Shown here one piece after another: positions 1 to 6,328 of a stretch of 8,529 bases of DNA. Source of the stretch: CAZKCK01 sp964552325 (GTDB lineage Bacteria > Bacteroidota > Bacteroidia > Bacteroidales > TTA-H9); contig CAZKHA010000149.1 of the NCBI GenBank assembly GCA_964552325.1, forward strand, positions 1-8,529. The letters run 5' to 3'. How positions within the stretch are numbered: position 1 is the stretch's first letter; every line of letters starts with the position of its first letter. The position numbers and the translations under genes are program-made. Below the pieces are notes generated by a model, which saw nothing but the letters and a program-made list of their open reading frames with translations, did no database searches and was not told the DNA's origin.

Positions 1-34
1 TTTGGTACGCTGCGCTGCACCTTTGCTACCAAAG
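1..34. repeat. Hairpin-forming intergenic sequence at window edge
   Basis: TTTGGTA at 1-7 is the exact reverse complement of TACCAAA at 27-33, and a nested CTTTG/CAAAG pair (21-25 and 30-34, loop CTAC) offers an alternative hairpin. The loop contains a GCTGCGCTGC direct repeat. The element may continue to the left of the window. It could be a transcription-end structure of a gene outside the window or a dispersed intergenic repeat; nothing here decides. Confidence 0.4.
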
Positions 35-61
35 CTGTAAAACATTGAAATTGTGGATATT

Positions 62-157
62 ATTCCTACTACCTACTTCTTACTACCTACTTCCTACTTC
101 AACCTTTTTCACCCCCATCTCCCCTTCTCACCCTCTCGCCTTCTCGCTCATGACTCC
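62..157. repeat. Pyrimidine-rich low-complexity tract with 13-bp direct repeats
   Basis: TACTACCTACTTC occurs exactly at 67-79 and 81-93, followed by a partial third unit CTACTTC at 94-100. From about 101 to 150 the plus strand is almost pure pyrimidine with CTCxCC/CTTCTC units. The tract lies directly downstream of the last gene of the minus-strand operon, so its transcript would be purine-rich. No hairpin with a U-run is present, so I do not call it a terminator. An open frame crossing the tract on the plus strand is low-complexity and not a credible gene. Confidence 0.65.
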
Positions 158-1171
158 TCACTCAAACCGAATCTCTACCAACGATTTAATAGCTCTGTCA
201 GAAAAGAAATCGGCAGCAGGGAATAGCTTATAGCGTCCACCATCGGTATTAGCACCTTCATCAAAAATAAGCAACTCGGCTTGATCGTTGCGGTTAAACA
301 CTTCAGCTACCGTAAAAACACAGCGATATCCATCTTTCCCGATGGTTATAAGCTTGCCATTCATTAAGGTCTTTTCATCAAAGGACAGTTTGCCGGCTAG
401 CATTTGCTTAAGTTGAACACCCTTAAAGTCGGTAATGCCGTGTATGCCCGTCCCTCTTCCATAAAACACGCTCGAATACACCATTTTGTCACCTGTAAGC
501 AATTGTTCGTTTATAATCTCCGAAGTACCTTTGGCATCTACGTAAGCCACTGAACCAGCGTACATGGGTTTCATGCCCTTGTTCACGGGGTAGGTGCCTC
601 CGTACGACAGCACCGTAATTTTTGTGGGTGCCGTAATATTGCGTGCCGTTACCAAATCGGATGCTACCACAAGCTTTGGCTCGGTGGGCAAGGGCCACAA
701 CTCTTTGGTTTTAGATGGCACTATGCGCGCAACCTGAGTAGCTATGAGTATTTCGTGCCTGTGTATCGGATAATAGAGCTCACCCCAGCTCAACGTAACT
801 TTTTCGCCTTTGGCATTCTCCACTTCCACATACAAATCAATGATAGGTTTAAAAATAGCTTCGTTCTTTTTCTTAAGCACGGCCAAATTTAAAATATCGT
901 ACAACGAATAGCCATCGTAGCGGTAAGCGCCCACAAATTCATCCTTGCCATCCACAAGACGGGCTTCTTTTACCACAACTGACCGCAAGCTGAGCATTGA
1001 GAAATCAACCTCAAAACTTGCAGCCAATTCGCCAGCAACCACTACTTTTGGCACACCAAGCTGCATAGTTGGGGCATCATCATAAAAATCATTGGTTTCT
1101 TGTGCATTGACTTGTTGTCCGCTTAGGAACAAACACAGGCTAAAAACAATCAAACTAAAATACTTTTTCAT
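158..1171 (-). CDS. Secreted protein with two molybdopterin-oxidoreductase-like domains, probably non-catalytic
   Basis: The 337-residue product has an N-terminal signal peptide (about residues 1-24, ending near VNAQ), so it acts in the periplasm or beyond. It appears to hold two related halves. Residues about 65-190 contain YDGYSLYDILN, VTLSWGELYYPI and a PKLVVASD...R stretch. Residues about 225-337 contain FKGVQLKQMLAG, IGKDGYRCVFTVAEVFNR and RAIKSLVEIRF. The pattern 'G-x-x-L-x-D-L-L ... DGY ... E ... RxIxxIxI' is how I recognise the sulfite-oxidase-type molybdopterin-binding fold (Pfam Oxidored_molyb family); this rests on pattern reading, not a search. The only cysteines are C13 in the signal peptide and C284, and C284 sits in the DGYxC strand rather than at an obvious Moco-ligand site, so catalysis is doubtful. 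It is last in the operon, 33 bp after the receptor stop, and the gap holds the 14-bp palindrome ATTTTTTAAAAAAT (1179-1192). A ligand-binding role beside the receptor is inferred. Confidence 0.6.
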   Translation of the reverse strand: MKKYFSLIVFSLCLFLSGQQVNAQETNDFYDDAPTMQLGVPKVVVAGELAASFEVDFSMLSLRSVVVKEARLVDGKDEFVGAYRYDGYSLYDILNLAVLKKKNEAIFKPIIDLYVEVENAKGEKVTLSWGELYYPIHRHEILIATQVARIVPSKTKELWPLPTEPKLVVASDLVTARNITAPTKITVLSYGGTYPVNKGMKPMYAGSVAYVDAKGTSEIINEQLLTGDKMVYSSVFYGRGTGIHGITDFKGVQLKQMLAGKLSFDEKTLMNGKLITIGKDGYRCVFTVAEVFNRNDQAELLIFDEGANTDGGRYKLFPAADFFSDRAIKSLVEIRFE

Positions 1172-1204
1172 AGGGATAATTTTTTAAAAAATAAACTTCA
1201 TTTG

Positions 1205-3556
1205 TTAAAACGATACGGTTACAACACCCGTTAGAATCCTCCCCGGATTGATTAATCCTTTGGAATCATAAAAGCGTTTATCAAGCAGGTTTTGGCCTGA
1301 CAGCGATGCATTAAGATGCTCCGAAAACCTTACACCCAATCGTGCATCTACCACAAAAACCGAAGGGTACTGATAAGCCAATAAATAGAGGTCATCGTAA
1401 CCGTTGTAGTCGTTTATCCACATTTTATCGGTGTACTTGCAAAATGCCGATACCGAAAGCCAATTCCAGGCATAATTTACGCCTGCCGAGAACAGATGTG
1501 GTGCCACATCGGTAAGGTATTTTCCGCTTAGGTCAACATCAATCATTGGATTAACAACCGTATAATCAGCAATCTTTGAATGTGTATAGGCATAATTGGC
1601 AAATATATTCAAACGCTCTATTAGCTTAAAGGTGATTTCGGTTTCCACACCATAAATCTCCACTTCGCTTATGTTTTTGCGCATCGAGACCGGATTCACC
1701 GCATAACCCATGTCGATGGTTTGCCCGGTACTTGTATAATACATAAAGTCAAGCCCCTGTGCATAATAAATACTGGCGTTAAAGCTTAGCCTTTGGCCCA
1801 GGGCATAATCAAATCCTGCTTCGTAATTGTTGAGTATTTCAGGCTGTAATGCAGGGTTAGCAACTTTAAAACCTCCTTTTATCCTTCCTGAGCGGCACAT
1901 ATCATCCAATACCGATGGCCTGAACCCTCTTGAATAGGACGCGTAAGCACGAATAGCCTCTGTAAGGCGGTATTGCAGTGCAATCCTGGGGCTTATCGCA
2001 TTCCAGTCTGTTTCGTCAATCATCGGGATTTGGTAAGGTTGCATAAAACTGTTGGCAGCCGATGGCAGCTCAATATTAAAACTGCCATCAAAAAAACGGG
2101 CATAATCAAAGCGTATTCCTGCTACTATTTTCATCCGATTATTCAGTAAGTTAACCTCATCCTGCACATAGGCTGCAGCAAAATCCATGCTGCCGCGGTT
2201 GTTTATCTTATCGGTTGAGGTATAATAAATATCCGATGCATCAACGCTGCCCCTGCGCAAATCGATACCCGCTGTAACCAAATGGTGGCTACCCATTGGT
2301 CTCGAAACATTTAGAAGGGCACCCACATCGTTCCTTCGCGAATCCACATCATAAAACGTGTAGCTGTTGTCGCGCATGTATTCGTTTACTTTTTGATAAT
2401 CTTCAAACATGCCGAACACATGGGCCATAAAGTTATACTTACCAAACTTGTCGTGGTAGGCCGTTCTGAAATGGATGGTTTTATAAGAAGTAACATTGCC
2501 ATGGGGTTGAAACACCTTTTCGCCGCTGCCGCGTAAGTCATCGTAGTATCGGATATCGGTCTCTAGGTTGCGGTAATCGTTAAAGTCATAGCCAAGGCGC
2601 AGTCCACCCATCCATTCTTGCATATCCGAAGCTATGGTATATTTGGTTTGGTCGCGCACGGGTTGCGTTATGTACCCATCGCTTTGGCGCACAAAGCCAT
2701 TCATATTCCAGTAAAAGCCTTTTTTTTGGCTGGGGTTTAGGCGTCCTCCCAAATTTAGGTTTGCACCAGGTGTGGCATAGGTTGAATATTCGAGGCTGGC
2801 ATTGCCTTCAAGCTTTTTAACGGGTTTGCGTGTTATAACGTTTATTACCCCGCCCATGGCGTTGCCTCCATACAGTGCTGAGCCAGGCCCCTTGGTTATT
2901 TCGATGCGTTCAACGTTTCCGTTGTTTATCAGGTTCCAGTTTACCGTTCCCCCATCGGTTTTGTTTACCGGAATGCCATCTATCAGCACCAGGGTTCGCG
3001 ATTGTTCTTTTCCACCCAAGCCCCTCAGGCTTACCGTTGACCGCGACGTCAACACCCCATAAGGCCTTGAAATCTGTATGCCGGGAATATAGGTCAAGAG
3101 TTCGTCGAGAGAACGTGCCGGCAGGCTATTGAGTTGCTTCCGCTCAAGCAAGTTTATGCGGGCAGGAATGTTTTTGATAGCGTTCTGGGTTCGTGTGGCC
3201 GTTATAACCACTTCAGAGGCTTGTAGCTGTGTTGGAACCAATTTAATGTGATGCGTCATGGGTTTTGTGCTCAGCAGCAGTGTATCAATGTGTGCTTGGT
3301 ACCCCATAAAGCGTACCTTAAGCACCACGGTGGAGGCGGTAAACCCTTTAATAGTATAGGTTCCGGTGGCATTGGTGGTTGTGCCCCCGCTACCATAATT
3401 TACGGTTGCCCCAGCTAAGGGCTGGCCTGTAACGGCATCTGTTACGGTTCCGGTTAGCTGCTGGGCCAAGGTTAACTGTGCGAGCGAGAGTGCGAACAGG
3501 GTTAGCAGCAATTTTGAATAGCTTAGCAAGGAATGGTTCATGGTTCTTTTCTTCAT
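1205..3556 (-). CDS. TonB-dependent outer-membrane receptor with N-terminal carboxypeptidase-regulatory-like domain
   Basis: This 783-residue protein is a gated outer-membrane importer powered by TonB/ExbBD. Signal peptide: about residues 1-32. CarboxypepD-regulatory-like domain: about 33-108, starting with LTGTVTDAVTGQPLAGA. A TonB-box-like segment, EVVITATRT, is at 115-123. The plug domain is about 125-245, with LDELLTYIPGIQ, SLRGLGGKEQSRTLVLIDGIPVN and GPGSALYGGNAMGGVINV. The beta-barrel fills the rest, with the typical NLLDKRFYD...PGR near the end and a terminal Phe for BAM recognition. Size and order are ordinary for the family and intact. The barrel looks closest to the BtuB/CirA-like receptors rather than the larger SusC type, but the substrate cannot be read from it. 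The start at 3556 is chosen because its ATG overlaps the upstream TGA (ATGA at 3553-3556), indicating translational coupling; Met6 (3541) is an alternative that keeps the signal peptide. Confidence 0.95.
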   Translation of the reverse strand: MKKRTMNHSLLSYSKLLLTLFALSLAQLTLAQQLTGTVTDAVTGQPLAGATVNYGSGGTTTNATGTYTIKGFTASTVVLKVRFMGYQAHIDTLLLSTKPMTHHIKLVPTQLQASEVVITATRTQNAIKNIPARINLLERKQLNSLPARSLDELLTYIPGIQISRPYGVLTSRSTVSLRGLGGKEQSRTLVLIDGIPVNKTDGGTVNWNLINNGNVERIEITKGPGSALYGGNAMGGVINVITRKPVKKLEGNASLEYSTYATPGANLNLGGRLNPSQKKGFYWNMNGFVRQSDGYITQPVRDQTKYTIASDMQEWMGGLRLGYDFNDYRNLETDIRYYDDLRGSGEKVFQPHGNVTSYKTIHFRTAYHDKFGKYNFMAHVFGMFEDYQKVNEYMRDNSYTFYDVDSRRNDVGALLNVSRPMGSHHLVTAGIDLRRGSVDASDIYYTSTDKINNRGSMDFAAAYVQDEVNLLNNRMKIVAGIRFDYARFFDGSFNIELPSAANSFMQPYQIPMIDETDWNAISPRIALQYRLTEAIRAYASYSRGFRPSVLDDMCRSGRIKGGFKVANPALQPEILNNYEAGFDYALGQRLSFNASIYYAQGLDFMYYTSTGQTIDMGYAVNPVSMRKNISEVEIYGVETEITFKLIERLNIFANYAYTHSKIADYTVVNPMIDVDLSGKYLTDVAPHLFSAGVNYAWNWLSVSAFCKYTDKMWINDYNGYDDLYLLAYQYPSVFVVDARLGVRFSEHLNASLSGQNLLDKRFYDSKGLINPGRILTGVVTVSF

Positions 3557-4431
3557 TTTTGCACTTTCATCGAAAATTCAAGTGTTCCGGTTTCGTTCAG
3601 GTCAGAACGGATAATCTTTACCAGCCCAATCTTGCCTTCGAGGGTTTTGAAAGGGAATACAGTTCCTGCAAGGCAGTATTTGTATTTTCGCCGCCCCCAC
3701 ACATCATCGTAAGCCTTAATCAACAGGCTATCGTTTTCAGCAGCATCGTATTGGGCCACGCTCACCTTCGATACATAATCGTATTTGGTGTAGTTAAGCG
3801 TTGCCCACGACTTGATGGCGGGATACCAAAAGGAAGCATCTTGATCGCCTGGCGATGAAAAAGTTGGGGAAGGTTTTCCATTATCAAGGTAATAATAGAC
3901 TACCACATCAATCAAACCCTGGTTATTTGCCCCTGTTTCAAGCGTAAAGCTAGTGCCTGACTCACAATCAAAAAAATGGGGGCCATTGTTTTGTTGATAT
4001 CCGAGGGTAATGCTTGGATAGGTGATGATTTCGCCGAATGAACTTACCGGGTTACGCAGCACATGCATCTGGACCGTGGCAAAGTTCCGGTTTTGATCCA
4101 TGATGGTAAACACCCAATCCTCCGAGTCAAATGATCCCTTGTAAAAACTTAACACGGTGTCGATGCTCGTCTTCCAAACCCCAAAATCGGCCATGGTCTT
4201 GGTGCTGTCGCCGTTTTTAAGCACAGCCACAATATTGCTTACCTTGGCATCCACGGCTTCGGCTATCAGATGAAATTTAAGCAGTTGGCCTTCGCTAACG
4301 GTATCGTTGGCTTGGGTATAAACACTTTCATTCCCAAATTTTAGGCTGGGCAAGGTGGTGGCTTGCTCGTCGCTGCAAGCTGCAAAGCCGAGTAGTAAAA
4401 GGCCAAGAACCCAACAAAACACATATCTCAT
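3553..4431 (-). CDS. Surface-exposed lipoprotein partner of the receptor (second of two paralogues)
   Basis: The 292-residue product begins with a lipoprotein signal peptide ending GFAAC, so the mature protein starts at Cys19. The following SDEQ is acidic and resembles Bacteroidota lipoprotein export signals, suggesting exposure on the cell surface. I recognise no named family. It is clearly paralogous to the upstream lipoprotein: both have a W-x-F-x-I/V-x-D strand about 115-120 residues in, then an 'L-x-R' turn, an 'LG-x-Q-x-N' segment, an 'nQ-x-x-ID' strand with a YY/FY pair, and almost the same C-terminus (TGTLEFSMKVQK here, TGKLEFTLKMQK there). The architecture suggests an Ig-like N-terminal domain plus a C-terminal beta domain. 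The reading frame opens with TTG at 4437, but ATG at 4431 gives the better signal peptide start. Its stop overlaps the receptor start, so the two are translated together. A substrate-capturing accessory role is inferred from context. Confidence 0.8.
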   Translation of the reverse strand: MRYVFCWVLGLLLLGFAACSDEQATTLPSLKFGNESVYTQANDTVSEGQLLKFHLIAEAVDAKVSNIVAVLKNGDSTKTMADFGVWKTSIDTVLSFYKGSFDSEDWVFTIMDQNRNFATVQMHVLRNPVSSFGEIITYPSITLGYQQNNGPHFFDCESGTSFTLETGANNQGLIDVVVYYYLDNGKPSPTFSSPGDQDASFWYPAIKSWATLNYTKYDYVSKVSVAQYDAAENDSLLIKAYDDVWGRRKYKYCLAGTVFPFKTLEGKIGLVKIIRSDLNETGTLEFSMKVQK

Positions 4432-4446
4432 AATCAAGTAAGTTTT

Positions 4447-4477
4447 AAAAAAAACAGGCTACCCCCCGGCAGCCTGT
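4447..4477 (-). terminator. Intrinsic terminator between the two lipoprotein genes
   Basis: Read on the minus strand, ACAGGCT (4477-4471) pairs perfectly with AGCCTGT (4460-4454) around a G-rich 10-nt loop, followed at once by eight T residues (4454-4447, sharing one base with the stem). This is a textbook rho-independent terminator placed after the first lipoprotein gene and just ahead of the second. It should reduce transcription into the second lipoprotein, the receptor and the last gene unless bypassed. Confidence 0.8.
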
Positions 4478-4500
4478 CACTTCACAAACGATATATAAAG

Positions 4501-4511
4501 AAAAACAGGCT
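4501..4511 (-). promoter_or_regulatory. Duplicated terminator arm, possible antiterminator segment
   Basis: The plus-strand sequence AAAAACAGGCT occurs exactly twice, at 4450-4460 (the 3' arm of the terminator) and here. On the minus strand this second copy reads AGCCTGTTTTT and starts two bases after the TAG stop (4516-4514) of the first lipoprotein gene. It is complementary to the terminator's 5' arm (4471-4477), so that arm can pair with either neighbour but not both. This is the geometry of an attenuator; whether it is regulated is inference. Confidence 0.45.
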
Positions 4512-4513
4512 GG

Positions 4514-5389
4514 CTATTTCTGCATTTTCAGCGTAAACTCCAGCTTTCCAGTTTCGGTTCCGGTTACATTGGTTACTTTAAACATTCCGTACTTTCCGCT
4601 TTGTACCTTTATGGCATACACTTCGCCAACGGCCAGTTGCTTGGCTTTCTTAAACTTATTGTCGTTATCAAAAGCTGATAGTATGGCTTCATCAGTAGTG
4701 ATTGCATCAAATTGGGCAGCCGTAAGGGTGGTTTTAACAAAGAAGGTTACATTTTTAACGGTATAATTCTCGGGCGAGGTGGTTCCTGTGAAAATACCGG
4801 TGATGTTCGATCCAGGAGAGGCCAAGGTCATCATGTTTTGATGGCTTGCCGTATTTTCATAGAAACAGAACAGATCAATCTTCGCTTGGTTTTCAAAGGC
4901 TTGGGCTTGCATATAGCGCACACCGTCCGATGTTGATAAAAAGCTGGGATCGGTTGGGTTGTCCTGGGCGCCGAGTAACAACACATTGTACGAATTTATT
5001 AGGTTAACACGGCTTAATACCAATGTTTTGATGGTGCTGTGCCCGGCTACATCTATCACTTCAAATTTCCAGGTTTCGGTAGCAGCCACACCCTTAATTA
5101 TGTTAATACTTAGCTCAAACTGTGGCTGGCTAACAGCGGTGTCTTTTAAGAGCTCTTCATTAGCTGTAATCTTAATTTGCTTAATGTTATCGCTACCATT
5201 GCCAACGGCTGCAATGCCAACCATTACGGTGTCTTGATAAAGCAATGTAACATCGGCACTGGTATAACCGGCTGTGGTAATAAATGTAACTGTAGGCCCG
5301 CCCAATACTTCCTCGTCTTTTGAACAAGAGGTAAACAATACAGCGATTAGGGCAATAGCCGCTACAAACATAAAGGTCTTTTTGAACAT
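4514..5389 (-). CDS. Surface-exposed lipoprotein, first gene of the operon
   Basis: The 291-residue product has a lipoprotein signal peptide ending LFTSC, with the lipid cysteine at residue 22. The next residues, SKDEE, match well the lipoprotein export signal known from Capnocytophaga and relatives (Lys followed by acidic residues just after Cys), so display on the cell surface is likely. No named family is recognised. The body is beta-rich, with a WKFEVIDVAGHST strand around residues 100-112 and the C-terminus TGKLEFTLKMQK shared with the downstream lipoprotein; the two come from an old tandem duplication, now strongly diverged. It is the promoter-proximal gene, and the terminator after it should make it the most highly expressed product of the cluster. 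I infer a ligand-capturing lipoprotein working with the TonB-dependent receptor, comparable in role, not in sequence, to SusD or HmuY proteins. Confidence 0.8.
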   Translation of the reverse strand: MFKKTFMFVAAIALIAVLFTSCSKDEEVLGGPTVTFITTAGYTSADVTLLYQDTVMVGIAAVGNGSDNIKQIKITANEELLKDTAVSQPQFELSINIIKGVAATETWKFEVIDVAGHSTIKTLVLSRVNLINSYNVLLLGAQDNPTDPSFLSTSDGVRYMQAQAFENQAKIDLFCFYENTASHQNMMTLASPGSNITGIFTGTTSPENYTVKNVTFFVKTTLTAAQFDAITTDEAILSAFDNDNKFKKAKQLAVGEVYAIKVQSGKYGMFKVTNVTGTETGKLEFTLKMQK

Positions 5390-5424
5390 GGTGGTTTTGA
5401 TTTTTAGTGGATATGAATTTTTTT

Positions 5425-5432
5425 ACATAACG
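5425..5432 (-). promoter_or_regulatory. Candidate ModE-type operator half-site
   Basis: The minus strand reads CGTTATGT here, close to the CGTTATAT half-site I recall for E. coli ModE operators. It sits just downstream of the -7 box, over the predicted transcription start of the lipoprotein-receptor operon, where bound regulator would repress. A good inverted second half is not visible downstream (only a weak CATAT about 10 nt on), so this is tentative. Confidence 0.3.
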
Positions 5433-5435
5433 CTG

Positions 5436-5466
5436 CAAAAATACAACCTAGTTTTTAATCTGCAAG
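5436..5466 (-). promoter_or_regulatory. Bacteroidota-type promoter of the lipoprotein-receptor operon
   Basis: On the minus strand the -7 box TATTTTTG (5443-5436) fits TAnnTTTG exactly. A CTTG at 5466-5463 lies 19 bp upstream, matching the TTTG-N19-21-TAnnTTTG spacing of the primary Bacteroidota sigma factor. The predicted start is near 5429, giving a leader of about 40 nt before the ATG at 5389. Confidence 0.7.
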
Positions 5467-5482
5467 CACAAAACACCGAAAA

Positions 5483-5863
5483 CTACGCCGAATTTCGGGT
5501 TGCTTCAAGGTCGTTCATAAAGTTGGCAAAGGCTTCTGTTGCTTTTTCATCAAAACCGGCATGAAATCGGTCAAAGGCTTCCACTATCTGCCTACCTTTG
5601 GCTGTAAGCACGCTGGCGCCGCCATCGCTCCCCCCACGCGAGGTTTCGAGCAGGGGAAATCCCAGCATTTGTTCAATCTTTTTTATGTTGTTCCAGGTTT
5701 TGCGGTAGGTGAGGCCCAGGTCTTGCACCGCTGCCGTTAGCGAGCCTGTGCGTTGGATAGCTTTCAGCAGCATCCATTTCCCGTCGCCCATCACTCCTTT
5801 GCGGTCGGGTGTTTCGAGCCATATCTTGTAGCGTGGGATAAAATTGATTTCAGTGGCATCCAT
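5483..5863 (-). CDS. ModE-type winged-helix transcriptional regulator, DNA-binding domain only
   Basis: This 126-residue regulator matches the N-terminal domain of ModE. It has GDGKWMLLKAIQRTGSL at about 26-42, the recognition helix region TAAVQDLGLTYRKTW at about 43-57, and the glycine-rich wing ETSRGGSDGGASVLTAKG at 73-90. ModE proteins use this domain to bind DNA in a molybdate-responsive way, but the C-terminal molybdate-binding (MOP/TOBE) domains are absent here, as in many stand-alone ModE-like proteins that are often mislabelled LysR. The open frame continues upstream to a TTG at 5995, but those extra 44 residues are not family-like and contain a -7 box, so the ATG at 5863 is preferred. 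The gene ends 93 bp before the first lipoprotein and points the same way; that gap carries the operon promoter. Regulation of the downstream operon is the natural inference; what it senses is unknown. Confidence 0.88.
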   Translation of the reverse strand: MDATEINFIPRYKIWLETPDRKGVMGDGKWMLLKAIQRTGSLTAAVQDLGLTYRKTWNNIKKIEQMLGFPLLETSRGGSDGGASVLTAKGRQIVEAFDRFHAGFDEKATEAFANFMNDLEATRNSA

Positions 5864-5884
5864 CAAATTACAGTTTTGCTTGCG

Positions 5885-5892
5885 CAAAGTTA
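5885..5892 (-). promoter_or_regulatory. -7 box of the regulator gene
   Basis: The minus strand reads TAACTTTG, an exact TAnnTTTG match, ending 21 bp before the chosen ATG at 5863. A leader of roughly 15 nt follows. No convincing -33 TTG lies at the usual spacing, only a T-rich patch. Its position inside the longer open frame supports the short start of the regulator. Confidence 0.5.
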
Positions 5893-6071
5893 TAAAATTG
5901 GCAGCAAGTTCTACGCCTGAAAACCCTTCAAACAACCCATAACTGCTTGGCGGTTGGTTTAAGGCAACACGTCCACAAGCAATGAGCAATTTCAATCCAA
6001 GCGATTTCAGCTATAAATCATTAAGAGCATGAGGCGCTACCGAAAAGACTTTTTTTTTCCACCAAGCGCTG

Positions 6072-6101
6072 CCCTGAGCGCTCGCACTGAGCCTGTCGAA
6101 G
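6072..6101. repeat. Dispersed intergenic repeat motif (CTGAGC ... CTGTCGAAG type)
   Basis: The segment contains CCTGAGC and ACTGAGC a few bases apart, followed by CTGTCGAAG. From memory, CTGAGCCTGTCGAAG-type motifs recur many times between genes in environmental bacterial genomes, often as inverted pairs. Only one copy lies in this window, so repeat status rests on recall and needs a genome-wide count. Confidence 0.4.
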
Positions 6102-6262
6102 TTTGCCTAAGTGGTACAAAACCAACAATTTGCACCAAATACGCCGAATTGATATCAATCTTATTAATGCTTGTTTAGTGTTGAAGTGCAAGATTAGTTT
6201 CTAGTATTCCGACTTTTCTGAGTAGGCTCATGCGGAGTTTTTAAAAGGATTGCGAGCACCCG

Positions 6263-6284
6263 TTACATTATTAATTATATTTGT
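6263..6284 (+). promoter_or_regulatory. Promoter of small ORF, copy 1, in a 22-bp block repeated at 8363
   Basis: The 22 bases here are identical to 8363-8384. They contain TATATTTG (6276-6283), an exact TAnnTTTG -7 box. The predicted start is near 6290, with a leader of about 39 nt. The -33 region is poor (TTG at 6250-6252 is 23 bp away). An AGTTTTT about 20 bp upstream of the block is also shared with the other copy. Confidence 0.55.
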
Positions 6285-6328
6285 GGCTGTAAACCCAAAT
6301 GCGTCCTTAATCTAAACTAGTACACAAT

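Larger units (their letters stand above)
5864..6262. other. Intergenic region without a recognisable gene
   Basis: Apart from the regulator promoter this stretch holds a run of nine T (6050-6058), a dispersed-repeat motif (6072-6101) and a perfect 12-bp palindrome, ATTGATATCAAT (6148-6159), which could be an operator or chance. No RNA gene or convincing ORF is seen on either strand. It marks the change from the conserved-looking operon to the accessory right-hand region. Confidence 0.6.

Noticed and set aside
45..233. Plus-strand open frame of 62 codons over the pyrimidine-rich tract.
   Set aside because: Low-complexity composition and overlap with the 3' end of the minus-strand secreted protein; no family features.
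3478..3858. Plus-strand open frame of 126 codons opposite the lipoprotein and receptor genes.
   Set aside because: It lies antisense to two convincing coding regions, shows no domain or signal features, and is a shadow frame.
5864..5995. N-terminal extension of the regulator from TTG at 5995.
   Set aside because: Not family-like, non-ATG start, and it contains the likely promoter.
6148..6159. 12-bp perfect palindrome ATTGATATCAAT as an operator.
   Set aside because: AT-rich palindromes of this size occur by chance, it is far from the nearest promoter boxes, and no second copy is seen; kept only as a note in the intergenic entry.
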